Assembly (NCBI GenBank): GCA_034096865.1
Contig: JAWQFJ010028213.1
Coordinates: 127,501-162,500, forward strand
Source: Theodoxus fluviatilis
Lineage: Eukaryota; Mollusca; Gastropoda; Cycloneritida; Neritidae
Reading direction: 5' to 3'
Length of the DNA: 35,000 bases
This document shows positions 10,919 through 23,194 of the stretch, one piece after another (within the stretch, counting starts at the first letter, position 1; the number at the start of each line of letters is the position of its first letter). The notes under the pieces are model-generated. The model had not been told where the DNA came from and did no database searches. It saw nothing but the letters and a program-made list of their open reading frames with translations. Position numbers and translations under genes: made by a program.

Positions 10919-10992
10919 CCCTGACAAGCAGTGCCGAGCACTGGATGGTGGCGCCAGACATCTTGTGCAGGTTCCAGGCCACAGAGTCAGAT
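10914..10992 (-). CDS. CSAD/GADL1-like: Decarboxylase exon F (PLP-lysine exon)
   Basis: The acceptor is 'gtttttggtgctggcag'. One base completes the arginine codon from exon E, then 26 codons: 'SDSVAWNLHKMSGATIQC' and 'SALLVREE'. The donor is GAG|GTAAGC. The family motif is 'xDSVxWNPHKM...QCSALLV.E', in which the lysine forms the internal aldimine with PLP. Here the proline before H-K is leucine (codon CTG, one change from CCG); the lysine itself is kept. A second copy of the donor lies 50 bp further into the intron; using it would add 50 bp and shift the frame. Confidence 0.92.
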
Positions 10993-11146
10993 CTGCCAGC
11001 ACCAAAAACATCAGGCAGTGGTGAGAGAAGGGCGGAATTGGGTGAAAATAGGCGGATCATATGCATCGTTTGAACATGAGCTTCTAATTGGAAGAATGTC
11101 ATCAAGGCAGAAAATGAGCCTTGGTTACAAAACAGAGAACCGCCCC

Positions 11147-11148
<2 letters not shown>

Positions 11149-11201
<53 letters not shown>

Positions 11202-11520
11202 TACACACACACACACACGCAAGCATGCATGCACACACATACGCACACAAACACATGCACACATACAAGCAAGTATGCACATGGACACACACACACAACC
11301 GCATACACACGCACATATACACACACACACACGCACACACACACAAACACGCGCACACACACACACACATGCACACTCACACGTGCACATACACACGCAC
11401 ACACACACGCGCGCACATAAGCATATACGCAAACACACACACAAAGGCACGCACACGTACACGTGCGCATACTTGAACACAAAACGCTCACACTCATGCG
11501 TACCCACACACACACACACA
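11149..11520. repeat. CA-rich microsatellite
   Basis: (CA)n with CACGCG, CATA and GCATGCATGC interruptions, in the intron between exons E and F. It is Z-DNA-prone. ORFs across it are artefacts. Confidence 0.95.
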
Positions 11521-11556
11521 TCCGAGCAAACGCCAGACGGGGAATTCCCTACTTAC

Positions 11557-11621
11557 CGGTCCACTCCCGCCATGAGGTGTCGGTACTTGTCCGATAGGAG
11601 CGCCCCGCCCCCCCAGGCAGC
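11557..11621 (-). CDS. CSAD/GADL1-like: Decarboxylase exon E (65 bp, AAWGG motif)
   Basis: The acceptor is 'cttcttgctgcag' and the donor is CG|GTAAGT. The 21 codons plus two bases read 'AAWGGGALLSDKYRHLMAG' then 'VD' and a split arginine. This completes HVD|AAWGG from exon D and matches 'AAWGGSVLLSQTHRHLLDGI' of CSAD. The acceptor and its pyrimidine tract are the last, exon-proximal copy of the 60-bp tandem array that fills 11622-15909. The exon body has normal composition, although its codons for WGGG contain a run of seven G. Confidence 0.9.
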
Positions 11622-14600
11622 CTGCAGCAAGAAGCGGGGGAGGACAGAGCGTCAGTGACATGCACGTGTGTACGTGTCACACTGCAGCAAGAAGCGGGGG
11701 AGGACACAGCGTCAGTGACATGCACGTGTGTACGTGTCACACTGCAGCAAGAAGCGGGGGAGGACAGAGCGTCAGTGACATACACGTGTGTACGTGTCAC
11801 ACTGCAGCAAGAAGCGGGGGAGGACAGTAAGTCAGAGTGACATACACGTATGTACGTGTCACTGCAGCAAGAAGCAGAGGAGGACAGTAAGTCAGAGTGA
11901 CATACACGCGTGTACGTGTCACACTGCAGCAAGAAGCGGGGGAGGACAGAGCGTCAGTGACATCCACGTGTGTACGTGACACACTGCAGCAAGAAGCGGG
12001 GGAGGACAGAGCATCACTGACATACACGTGTGTACGTGTCACACTGCAGCAAGAAGCACGGGAGGACAGAGCGTCAGTGACAAACACGTGTGTACGTGTC
12101 ACACTGTAGCAAGAAGCGGGGGAGGACAGAGCGTCAGTGACAAACACGTGTGTACGTGTCACACTGCAGCAAGAAGCACGGGAGGACAGAGCGTCAGTGA
12201 CAAACACGTGTGTACGTGTCACACTGTAGCAAGAAGCGGGCGAGAACAGAGCGTCAGTGACATACACGTGTGTACGTGTCACACTGCAGCAAGAAGCACG
12301 GGAGGACAGAGCGTCAGTGACAAACACGTGTGTACGTGTCACACTGCAGCAAGAAGCGGGGGGGGACAGAGCGTCAGTGACATCCACGTGTGTACGTGTC
12401 ACACTGCAGCAAGAAGCGGGGGAGGACACAGCGTTAGTGACATTCACGTGTGTACGTGTCACACTGCAGCAAGAAGCGGGGGAGGACACAGCGTCAGTGA
12501 CATACACGTGTGTACGTGTCACACTGCAGCAAGAAGCGGGGGAGGACAGTAAGTCAGCGTGACATACACGTATGTACGTGTCACACTGCAGCAAGAAGCA
12601 GAGGAGGACAGTAAGTCAGAGTGACATACACGTGTGTACGTGTCACACTGCAGCAAGAAGCGGAGGAGGACAGAGCGTCAGTGACATGCACGTGTGTACG
12701 TGTCACACTGCAGCAAGAAGCAGGAGAGGACAGAGCGTCAGTGACATACAGGTATGTACGTGTCACACTGCAGCAAGAAGCACGGGAGGACAGAACGTCA
12801 GTGACATACACGTATGTACGTGTCACACTGCAGCAAGAAGCGGGGGAGGACAGAGCGTCAGTGACATACACGTATGTACGTGTCACACTGCCCCAAGAAG
12901 GGGAGGAAGTAAGTCAGAGTGACATACACGTATGTACGTGTCACACTGCAGCAAGAAGCAGGGTGTCACACTGCAGCAAGAAGCAGGGGAGGACAGTAAG
13001 TCAGAGTGGCATACACGTGTGTACGTGTCACACTGCAGCAAGAAGCAGGGGAGGACAGGGCTTCAGTGACATACACGTGTGTACGTGTCACACTGCAGCA
13101 AGAAGCAGGGGAGGACAGTAAGTCAGAGTGACATACACATGTGTACGTGTCACACTGCAGCAAGAAGCAGGGGAGGACAGAGAGTCAGAGTGACATACAC
13201 GTGTGTACGTGTCACACTGCAGCAAGAAGCAGGGGAGGACAGAGCGTCACTGACATACACGTATGTACGTGTCACACTGCAGCAAGAAGCAGGGGAGGGC
13301 AGAGAGTCAGAGTGACATACACGTATGTACGTGTCACACTGCAGCAAGAAGCAGGAGAGGACAAAGCGTCACTGACATACACGTGTGTACGTGTTACACT
13401 GCAGCAAGAAGCAGGAGAGGACAGTCAGAGTGACATACACGTATGTGCGTGTCACACTGCAGCAAGAAGCAGGAGAGGACAAAGCGTCACTGACATACAC
13501 GTGTGTACGTGTCACACTGCAGCAAGAAGCAGGAGAGGACAGTCAGAGTGACATACACGTATGTACGTGTCACACTGCAGCAAGAAGCAGGAGAGGACAG
13601 AGTCAGAGTGACATACACGTATGTGCGTGTCACACTGCAGCAAGAAGCAGGAGAGGACAGAGTCAGAGTGACATACACGTATGTGCGTGTCACACTGCAG
13701 CAAGAAGCAGGAGAGGACAGAGTCAGAGTGACATACACGTATGTGCGTGTCACACTGCAGCAAGAAGCAGAGGAGGACAGAGCGTCACTAACATACACGT
13801 ATGTACGTGTCACACTGCAGCAAGAAGCAGGAGAGGACAGTCAGAGTGACATACACGTATGTGCGTGTCACACTGCAGCAAGAAGCAGGAGAGGACAAAG
13901 CGTCACTGACATACACGTATGTACGTGTCACACTGCAGCAAGAAGCAGGGGAGGGCAGAGAGTCAGAGTGACATACACGTGTGTACGTGTCACACTGCAG
14001 CAAGAAGCAGGAGAGGACAAAGCGTCACTGACATTCACGTGTGTACGTGTTACACTGCAGCAAGAAGCAGGAGAGGACAGTCAGAGTGACATACACGTAT
14101 GTGCGTGTCACACTGCAGCAAGAAGCAGGAGAGGACAAAGCGTCACTGACATACACGTGTGTACGTGTTACACTGCAACAAGAAGCAGGGGAGGACAGTC
14201 AGAGTGACATACACGTATGTGCGTGTCACACTGCAGCAAGAAGCAGGAGAGGACAGAGTCAGAGTGACATACACGTATGTGCGTGTCACACTGCAGCAAG
14301 AAGCAGGAGAGGACAGAGTCAGAGTGACATACACGTATGTGCGTGTCACACTGCAGCAAGAAGCAGAGGAGGACAGAGCGTCACTAACATACACGTATGT
14401 ACGTGTCACACTGCAGCAAGAAGCAGGAGAGGACAGTCAGAGTGACATACACGTATGTGCGTGTCACACTGCAGCAAGAAGCAGGAGAGGACAAAGCGTC
14501 ACTGACATACACGTATGTACGTGTCACACTGCAGCAAGAAGCAGGGGAGGGCAGAGAGTCAGAGTGACATACACGTGTGTACGTGTCACACTGCAGCAAG

Positions 14601-15909
14601 AAGCAGGAGAGGACAAAGCGTCACTGACATTCGCGTGTGTACGTGTTACACTGCAACAAGAAGCAGGAGAGGACAGTCAGAGTGACATACACGTATGTGC
14701 GTGTCACACTGCAGCAAGAAGCAGGAGAGGACAAAGCGTCACTGACATACACGTGTGTACGTGTTACACTGCAACAAGAAGCAGGAGAGGACAGTCAGAG
14801 TGACATACACGTATGTGCGTGTCACACTGCAGCAAGAAGCAGGAGAGGACAAAGCGTCACTGACATACACGTGTGTACGTGTTACACTGCAACAAGAAGC
14901 AGGAGAGGACAAAGCGTCACTGACATACACGTGTGTACGTGTTACACTGCAACAAGAAGCAGGAGAGGACAGTCAGAGTGACATACACGTATGTGCGTGT
15001 CACACTGCAGCAAGAAGCAGGAGAGGACAAAGCGTCACTGACATACACGTGTGAACGTGTCACACTGCAGCAAGAAGCAGGAGAGGACAGAGTCAGAGTG
15101 ACATACACGTATGTACGTGTCACACTGCAGCAAGAAGCAGGGGAGGACAGTAAGTCAGAGTGACATACACATGTGTACGTGTCACACTGCAGCAAGAAGC
15201 AGAGGAGGACAGTAAGTCAGAGTGACATACACATGTGTACGTGTTACACTGCAGCAAGAAGCAGGGGAGGACAGTAAGTCAGAGTGACATACACATGTGT
15301 ACGTGTTACACTGCAGCAAGAAGCAGGAGAGGACAGTCAGAGTGACATACACGTATGTGCGTGTCACACTGCAGCAAGAAGCAGGAGAGGACAAAGCGTC
15401 ACTGACATACACGTGTGTACGTGTCACACTGCAGCAAGAAGCAGGAGAGGACAGAGTCAGAGTGACATACACGTATGTACGTGTCACACTGCAGCAAGAA
15501 GCAGGGGAGGACAGTAAGTCAGAGTGACATACACATGTGTACGTGTCACACTGCAGCAAGAAGCAGAGGAGGACAGAGCGTCACTAACATACACGTATGT
15601 ACGTGTCACACTGCAGCAAGAAGCAGGAGAGGACAGAGTCAGAGTGACATCCACGTGTGTACGTGTCACACTGCAGCAAGAACCAGGAGAGGACAGAGCG
15701 TCACTGACATACACGTATGTACGTGTCACACTGCAGCAAGAAGCATGGGAGGACAGAGCGTCACTGACATACACGTATGTACGTGTCACACTGCAGCAAG
15801 AAGCAGGGGAGGACAGAGCGTCACTGACATACACGTATGTACGTGTCACACTGCAGCAAGAAGCAGGAGAGGACAGAGTCAGAGTGGCATACACGTGTGT
15901 ACGTGTCAC
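11622..15909. repeat. 60-bp satellite, about 71 copies, starting at the exon E acceptor
   Basis: The plus-strand unit begins 'cactgcagcaagaagc', continues 'gggggaggacagagcgtcag' and ends 'tacacgtgtgtacgtgt'; lengths are about 56-62 bp. The minus strand of each copy carries a pyrimidine stretch and 'cttcttgctgcag', identical to the acceptor of exon E, which is the terminal copy. Subfamilies are zoned: 'gcgggggagg' copies dominate 11622-12900 and 'gcaggagagg' copies dominate after 13300. Within the second zone, blocks repeat at offsets of about 596 and 656 bp. Most copies also hold CACGTG or CACGTA/TACGTG. Confidence 0.97.
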
Positions 15910-16683
15910 TCTCGATTGTCGCTCACCGTTTCCTTCTAACGCACTTTCTATTTTACACACCACCACCTACTCCTTACTGGTGAATCTTTATTTAACAAAT
16001 CACTCAGCCGTTCACGCAATCATCCACTTAATCAGTCAGTCCATCAGTCTTAGACGGCTAGTCGTTCAGACAGTCAGTCAGTCAGTCAGTCAGTCAGTCA
16101 GTCAGTCAGTCCGCCAGTCAGTCTCTCACTTAGGCAGTCAGTCGCTCAATTGTTCACTCACTAGCATACTTATTCACTCACTCACTCACTCACTCACTCA
16201 CTCACTCACTCACTCACTCACTCACTCACTCACTCACTCACTCACTCACTCACTCACTCACTCACTAACTCACTCACTCACTCACTCACTCACTCACTCA
16301 CTCACCCACTCACTCACTCACCCACTCACTCACTTACTCACTTACTCACTCACTCAACCACTCAACCACTCAACCACTCACTCACTCACTCACTCACTCA
16401 CTCACTCACTCACTCACTCACTCACTCACTCATTCGCTCACTCACTCAACCACTCACTCACTTACTTACTCAACCACTCAACCACTCACTCACTCAACCA
16501 CTCAACAATCTCACTCAACCACCCATAGCCACCCCTCTCTCACCCATACTCCATAGCCACCCCTCCACCACCCATACTCCATAGCCATCCCTCTCCCCAC
16601 CCATACTCCATAGCTATACCCCCATCCCCACCCCAAAGAGTTCATTTACACATGCACCCTCAGGCATTTCCCACGAGTCAGAC
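15910..16683. repeat. CAGT and ACTC tetranucleotide tracts with a short CCATACTCCATAGCC repeat
   Basis: A (CAGT)n tract lies at about 16067-16111, then a long (CACT)n tract at about 16163-16515 with CAAC and CACTTACT interruptions. Next come three imperfect copies of a unit containing 'acccatactccatagc' to about 16615. The first 150 bp (15910-16060) is unique and carries no coding signal. Confidence 0.9.
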
Positions 16684-19600
16684 AGCGTTCCAGTGGCAGA
16701 CAGACAGACCGCTGGCTGCTTTGGAGTGCAGACAGACAGACAACTGGCTGCTTTGGTGGGCAGACAGAGAGACAACTGACTGCTTTGGTGTTTAGAGAGA
16801 CAGACAACTGGCTGCTTTGGAGTGGAGACAGACAGACAACTGATTGCTTTGGAGTGGAGACAGACAGACAACTGGCTGCTTTGGAGTGGAGACAGACAGA
16901 CAACTGACTGCTTTGGTGGGCAGACAGACAGACAACTGATTGCTTTGGAGTGGAGACAGACAACTGATTGCTTTGGAGTGGAGACAGACAGGCAACTGGC
17001 TGCTTTGGAGTGAAGACAGACAGACAACTGACTGCTTTGGAGTGGAGACCGACAGACAACTGATTGCTTTGGAGTGGAGACAGACAACTGATTGCTTTGG
17101 AGTGGAGACAGACAACTGATTGCTTTGGAGTGGAGACAGACAGGCAACTGGCTGCTTTGGAGTGAAGACAGACAGACAACTGACTGCTTTGGAGTGGAGA
17201 CCGACAGACAACTGATTGCTTTGGAGTGGAGACAGACAGACAACTGACTGCTTTGGAGTGGAGACAGACAACTGATTGCTTTGGAGTGGAGACAGACAGA
17301 CAACTGATTGCTTTGGAGTGGAGACAGACAGACAACTGATTGCTTTGGAGTGGAGAAAGACAGACAACTGATTGCTTTGGAGTGGAGACAGACAGACAAC
17401 TGACTGCTTTGGAGTGGAGACAGGCAGACAACTGACTGCTTTGGAGTGGAGACAGACAGACAACTGGCTGCTTTGGAGTGGAGACAGACAGACAACTGAT
17501 TGCTTTGGAGTGGAGACAGACAGACAACTGACTGCTTTGGAGTGGAGACAGACACACAACTGATTGCTTTGCAGTGGAGACAGACAGACAACTGGCTGCT
17601 TTGGAGTTGAGACCGACAGACAACTGATTGCTTTGGAGTGGAGACAGACACACAACTGACTGCTTTGGAGTGGAGACAGACAGACAACTGATTGCTTTGG
17701 AGTGGAGACAGACAGACAACTGACTGCTTTGGAGTGGAGACAGACAGACAACTGGCTGCTTTGGAGTGAAGACAGACAGACAACTGGCTGCTTTGGAGTG
17801 GAGACAGACAGACAACTGATTGCTTTGGAGTGGAGACAGACAGACAACTGATTGCTTTGGAGTGGAGACAGACAAACAACTGATTGCTTTGGAGTGGAGA
17901 CAGACAGACAACTGACTGCTTTGGAGTGGAGACAGACAGACAACTGGATGCTTTGGAGTGGAGACAGGCAGGCAACTGGCTGCTTTGGAGTGGAGACAGA
18001 CAGACAAATGATTGCTTTGGAGTGGAGACAGACAGACAACTGATTGCTTTGGAGTGGAGACAGACAGACAACTGACTGCTTTGGAGTGAAGACAGACAGA
18101 CAACTGGCTGCTTAGGAGTGAAGACAGACAGACAACTGATTGCTTTGGAGTGAAGACAGACAGACAACTGGCTGCTTTGGAGTGAAGACAGACAGACAAC
18201 TGACTGCTTTGGAGTGAAGACAGACAGACAACTGGCTGCTTTGGAGTGGAGACAGACAGACAACTGACTGCTTTGGTGTGGAGACAGACAACTGACTGCT
18301 TTGGAGTGGAGACAGACAGACAACTGATTGCTTTGGAGTGGAGACAGAAAGACAACTGATTGCTTTGGAGTGCAGACAGACAGACAACTGGCTGCTTTGG
18401 AGTGAAGACAGACAGACAACTGACTGCTTTGGAGTGGAGACAGACAGACAACTGACTGCTTTGGTGGGCAGACAGACAGACAACTGATTGCTTTGGAGTG
18501 GAGACAGACAGACAACTGACTGCTTTGGAGTGGAGACAGACAGACAACTGATTGCTTTGCAGTGAAGACAGACAGACAACTGGCTGCTTTGGAGTGAAGA
18601 CAGACAGACAACTGACTGCTTTGGAGTGGAGACAGACAGACAACTGGCTGCTTTGGAGTGGAGACAGACAGACAACTGATTGCTTTGGAGTGGAGACAGA
18701 CAGACAACTGACTGCTTTGGAGTGGAGACAGACAGACAACTGACTGTTTTGGAGTGGAGACAGACAGACAACTGATTGCTTTGGAGTGGAGACAGACAGA
18801 CAAATGATTGCTTTGGAGTGAAGACAGACAGACAACTGATTGCTTTGGAGTGGAGACAGACAGACAACTGATTGCTTTGGAGTGGAGACAGACAGACAAC
18901 TGATTGCTTTGGAGTGAAGACAGACAGACAACTGACTGCTTTGGAGTGAAGACAGACAGACAACTGATTGCTTTGGAGTGGAGACAGACAACTGACTGCT
19001 TTGGAGTGGAGACAGACAGACAACTGATTGCTTTTGAGTGGAGACAGACAACTGATTGCTTTGGAGTGGAGACAGACAGACAACTGATTGCTTTGGAGTG
19101 GAGACAGACAGACAACTGATTGCTTTGGAGTGGAGACAGACAGACAACTGACTGCTTTGGTGTGGAGACAGACAGACAACTGACTGCTTTGGAGTGGAGA
19201 CAGACAGACAACTGACTGCTTTGGAGTGGAGATAGACAGACAACTGGCTGCTTTGGAGTGGAGACAGACAGACAACTGATTGCTTTGGAGTGGAGACAGA
19301 CAGACAACTGATTGCTTTGGAGTGGAGACAGACAGACAACTGATTGCTTTGGAGTGGAGACAGACAGACAACTGACTGCTTTGGAGTGGAGACAGACAAC
19401 TGACTCCTTTGGAGTGGAGACAGACAGACAACTGATTGCTTTGGAGTGGAGACAGACAACTGATTGCTTTGGAGTGGAGACAGACAACTGGCTGCTTTGG
19501 AGTGGAGACAGACAGACAACTGACTGCTTTGGAGTGGAGACAGACAACTGATTGCTTTGGAGTGGAGACAGACAGACAACTGACTGCTTTGGAGTGGAGA

Positions 19601-22345
19601 CAGACAGACAACTGACTGCTTTGGAGTGGAGACAGACAGACAACTGATTGCTTTGGAGTGGAGAAAGACAACTGATTGCTTTGGAGTGGAGACAGACAAC
19701 TGGCTGCTTTGGAGTGGAGACAGACAGACAACTGACTGCTTTGGAGTGGAGACAGACAACTGGCTGCTTTGGAGTGGAGACAGACAGACAACTGATTGCT
19801 TTGGAGTGGAGACAGACAGACAACTGACTGCTTTGGAGTGGAGACAGACAGACAACTGATTGCTTTGGAGTGGAGACAGACAGACAACTGACTGCTTTGG
19901 AGTGGATACAGACAGACAACTGACTGCTTTGGAGTGGAGACAGACAGACAACTGATTGATTTGGAGTGGAGACAGACAGACAACTGATTGCTTTGGAGTG
20001 GAGACAGACAGACAACTGGCTGCTTTAGAGTGGAGACAGACAGACAACTGACTGCTTTGGAGTTGAGACCGACAGACAACTGATTGCTTTGGAGTGGAGA
20101 CAGACAGACAACTGATTGCTTTGGAGTGAAGACAGACAACTGATTGCTTTGGAGTGGAGAAAGACAGACAACTGATTGCTTTGGAGTGGAGACAGACAGA
20201 CAACTGACTGCTTTGGAGTGGAGACAGACATACAAATGGCTGCTTTGGAGTGGAGACAGACAGACAACTGATTGCTTTGGAGTGGAGACAGACAGACAAC
20301 TGATTGCTTTGGAGTGGAGACAGACAGACAACTGATTGCTTTGGAGTGGAGACAGACAACTGATTGCTTTGGAGTGGAGACAGACAGACAACTGACTGCT
20401 TTGGAGTGGAGACCGACAGACAACTGATTGCTTTGGAGTGGAGACAGACAGACAAGTGACTGCTTTGGAGTGGAGACAGACAGACAACTGATTGCTTTGG
20501 AGTGGAGACAGACAGACAACTGATTGCTTTGGAGTGGAGACAGACAGACAACTGATTGCTTTGGAGTGAAGACAGACAGACAACTGATTGCTTTGGAGTG
20601 GAGACAGACAGACAACTGATTGCTTTGGAGTGGAGACAGACAGACAACTGATTGCTTTGGAGTGAAGACAGACAGACAACTGATTGCTTTGGAGTGAAGA
20701 CAGACAGACAACTGATTGCTTTGGAGTGGAGACAGACAACTGACTGCTTTGGAGTGGAGACAGACAGACAACTGATTGCTTTGGAGTGGAGACAGACAAC
20801 TGATTGCTTTGGAGTGGAGACAGACAGACAACTGATTGCTTTGGAGTGGAGACAGACAGACAACTGATTGCTTTGGAGTGGAGACAGACAGACAACTGAC
20901 TGCTTTGGTGTGGAGACAGACAGACAACTGACTGCTTTGGAGTGGAGACAGACAGACAACTGACTGCTTTGGAGTGGAGACAGACAGACAACTGGCTGCT
21001 TTGGAGTGGAGACAGACAGACAACTGATTGCTTTGGAGTGGAGACAGACAACTGATTGCTTTGGAGTGGAGACAGACACACAACTGATTGCTTTGGAGTG
21101 GAGACAGACAGACAACTGACTGCTTTGGAGTGGAGACAGACAACTGACTCCTTTGGAGTGGAGACAGACAGACAACTGACTGCTTTGGAGTGGAGACAGA
21201 CAACTGATTGCTTTGGAGTGGAGACAGACAACTGGCTGCTTTGGAGTGGAGACAGACAGACAACTGACTGCTTTGGAGTGGAGACAGACAACTGATTGCT
21301 TTGGAGTGGAGAAAGACAGACAACTGACTGCTTTAGAGTGGAGACAGACAGACAACTGACTGCTTTGAAGTGGAGACAGACAGACAACTGATTGCTTTGG
21401 AGTGGAGACAGACAACTGATTGCTTTGGAGTGGAGACAGACAACTGGCTGCTTTGGAGTGGAGACAGACAGACAACTGACTGCTTTGGAGTGGAGACAGA
21501 CAACTGGCTGCTTTGGAGTGGAGACAGACAGACAACTGATTGCTTTGGAGTGGAGACAGACAGACAACTGACTGCTTTGGAGTGGAGACAGACAGACAAC
21601 TGATTGCTTTGGAGTGGAGACAGACAGACAACTGACTGCTTTGGAGTGGAGACAGACAGACAACTGATTGCTTTGGAGTGGAGACAGACAGACAACTGAT
21701 TGCTTTGGAGTGGAGACAGACAGACAACTGATTGCTTTGGAGTGGAGACAGACAGACAACTGGCTGCTTTGGAGTGGAGACAGACAGACAACTGACTGCT
21801 TTGGAGTGGAGACCGACAGACAACTGATTGCTTTGGAGTGAAGACAGACAACTGATTGCTTTGGAGTGGAGACAGACAGACAACTGACTGCTTTGGAGTG
21901 GAGACAGACAGACAACTGATTGCTTTGGAGTGGAGACAGACAGACAACTGACTGCTTTGGAGTGGAGACAGACAGACAACTGACTGCTTTGGAGTGGAGA
22001 CAGACAGACAACTGACTGCTTTGGAGTGGAGACAGACAGACAACTGATTGCTTTGGAGTGGAGACAGACAGACAACTGACTGCTTTGGAGTGGAGACAGA
22101 CAGACAACTGACTGCTTTGGAGTGGAGACAGACAGACAACTGATTGCTTTGGAGTGGAGACAGACAGACAACTGACTGCTTTGGAGTGGGGAGAGACAGA
22201 AAACTGGCTGCTTTGGAGTGGAGACAGACAGACAACTGATTGCTTTGGAGTGGAGAGAGACAGACAACTGACTGCTTTGGAGCGAAGACAGACAACTGGC
22301 TGCTTTGGAGTGGAGACAAACTGGCTGTTTTGGGGTGGAGACAGA
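16684..22345. repeat. 32-bp satellite (28-bp variant), about 180 copies
   Basis: The unit is 'ttggagtggagacagacaga' plus 'caactgactgct'. The 28-bp form has one 'gaca' fewer. Other variants are gactgct/gattgct/ggctgct and gtggaga/gtgaaga/gtgcaga. No copy carries a stop on the minus strand in any frame, so three overlapping minus ORFs of up to 1921 codons run through it. A block at 18904-19859 recurs at 20652-21603 (offset 1744-1748 bp), so part of the array was duplicated as a unit. It lies in the intron between exons D and E. Confidence 0.97.
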
Positions 22346-23077
22346 TAACTCACTGCTATGGAGTGCATCCCCCTTACACATGGCGGTATTCACTAGAGTA
22401 CTTTCCCCCATTAACGACGTTATCTATCTTCTGGGTGAACAAAACTTTGCTTTTTTGCCGAATGTTTCGCTGAATCTCCAAGAGAATTTTGATAGCACGT
22501 CTCTTCTTACAGAAAGCACAGCCGGCAACCTTTCCTTTCCAGACTGCACGTAGCATTCGGCAAGGAACGCAATGAATCACGTTGTTTTTCTTGGCGCCTG
22601 TAACAGCGAGGCATCGAGTCTGGACGCCGCAGTGCGCTCCGTGGAGCAGCAGACTGCATCAAGGTGGCGCGGGAGGACGTGGCCGGGGTGTCTACATGGG
22701 ACAGGTTCCTGCGTCACGGGCACTGCGGCGCCTGTGGTGCCGTGCAAGACCATCCGTCCTGAACAGCAGAGGAGTCTTGCAGAGCCAGGCCACAACTGAG
22801 CAACGTTGATGCCACGTGCTGGAACCGCTCTTCCTGATGAATGTACACCTCCAGACAAATATAGCTGCACGCCTCACCACTGGCATTAAGCAAACAAACT
22901 CAATCACAGTTTTTCCGAATTCAGGGAAGGATTGATATACGATTTTCACTCCGGATATTTGGAATCTGAATTTTCTCGGGCACTTTTCTAAGAGGACAAG
23001 CGGACTGATCATGTCGAGAAATTCCAGCACGTAGCGATGGGTGCGAGGAGAAAGTTCTATGGGACTCGGGGACTCAC
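22346..23077. other. Unique intron sequence downstream of exon D
   Basis: About 730 bp of non-repetitive sequence. The first half is AT-leaning; a GC-rich stretch at about 22600-22800 has open frames on both strands but no recognisable protein. Confidence 0.6.
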
Positions 23078-23194
23078 GTCAACGTGGAACCAGACGTCGT
23101 GGCGCTGGCAGATGTCTGCGATGTCCGTGAAGGGGTCGTAGGCCCCCAGCACCGTGGAGCCCGCGGTGGCCATGACGAAGAGAGGCAGGAATCC
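23078..23194 (-). CDS. CSAD/GADL1-like: Decarboxylase exon D (39 codons)
   Basis: Phase 0 at both ends: acceptor 'aacgtgtccacag', donor GAC|GTGAGT. The residues are 'GFLPLFVMATAGSTVLGAYD' and then 'DIADICQRHDVWFHVD'. They match the family 'PFxVxATAGTTVxGAFDP...IADIC..H.LWxHVD'. The final aspartate is the residue that in this family contacts the pyridine nitrogen of PLP; the rest of its motif (AAWGG) opens exon E. Serine replaces the first threonine of the usual 'AGTT'. The next intron is about 11.5 kb and carries both the 32-bp and the 60-bp arrays. Confidence 0.92.

Noticed and set aside
11149..11520. Thr-His and Cys-Val repeat proteins across CA tracts
   Set aside because: Microsatellite translation artefacts; the same applies at 2936-3745.
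16614..22411. Minus-strand ORFs of 1133, 1418 and 1921 codons
   Set aside because: They run through the 32-bp satellite in three overlapping frames with the same 32-residue cycle. There is no domain, no splice or promoter context, and they are intronic.
22577..22870. Overlapping ORFs on both strands in the GC-rich intron segment
   Set aside because: No similarity to the decarboxylase or any family I know; open because of high GC content.
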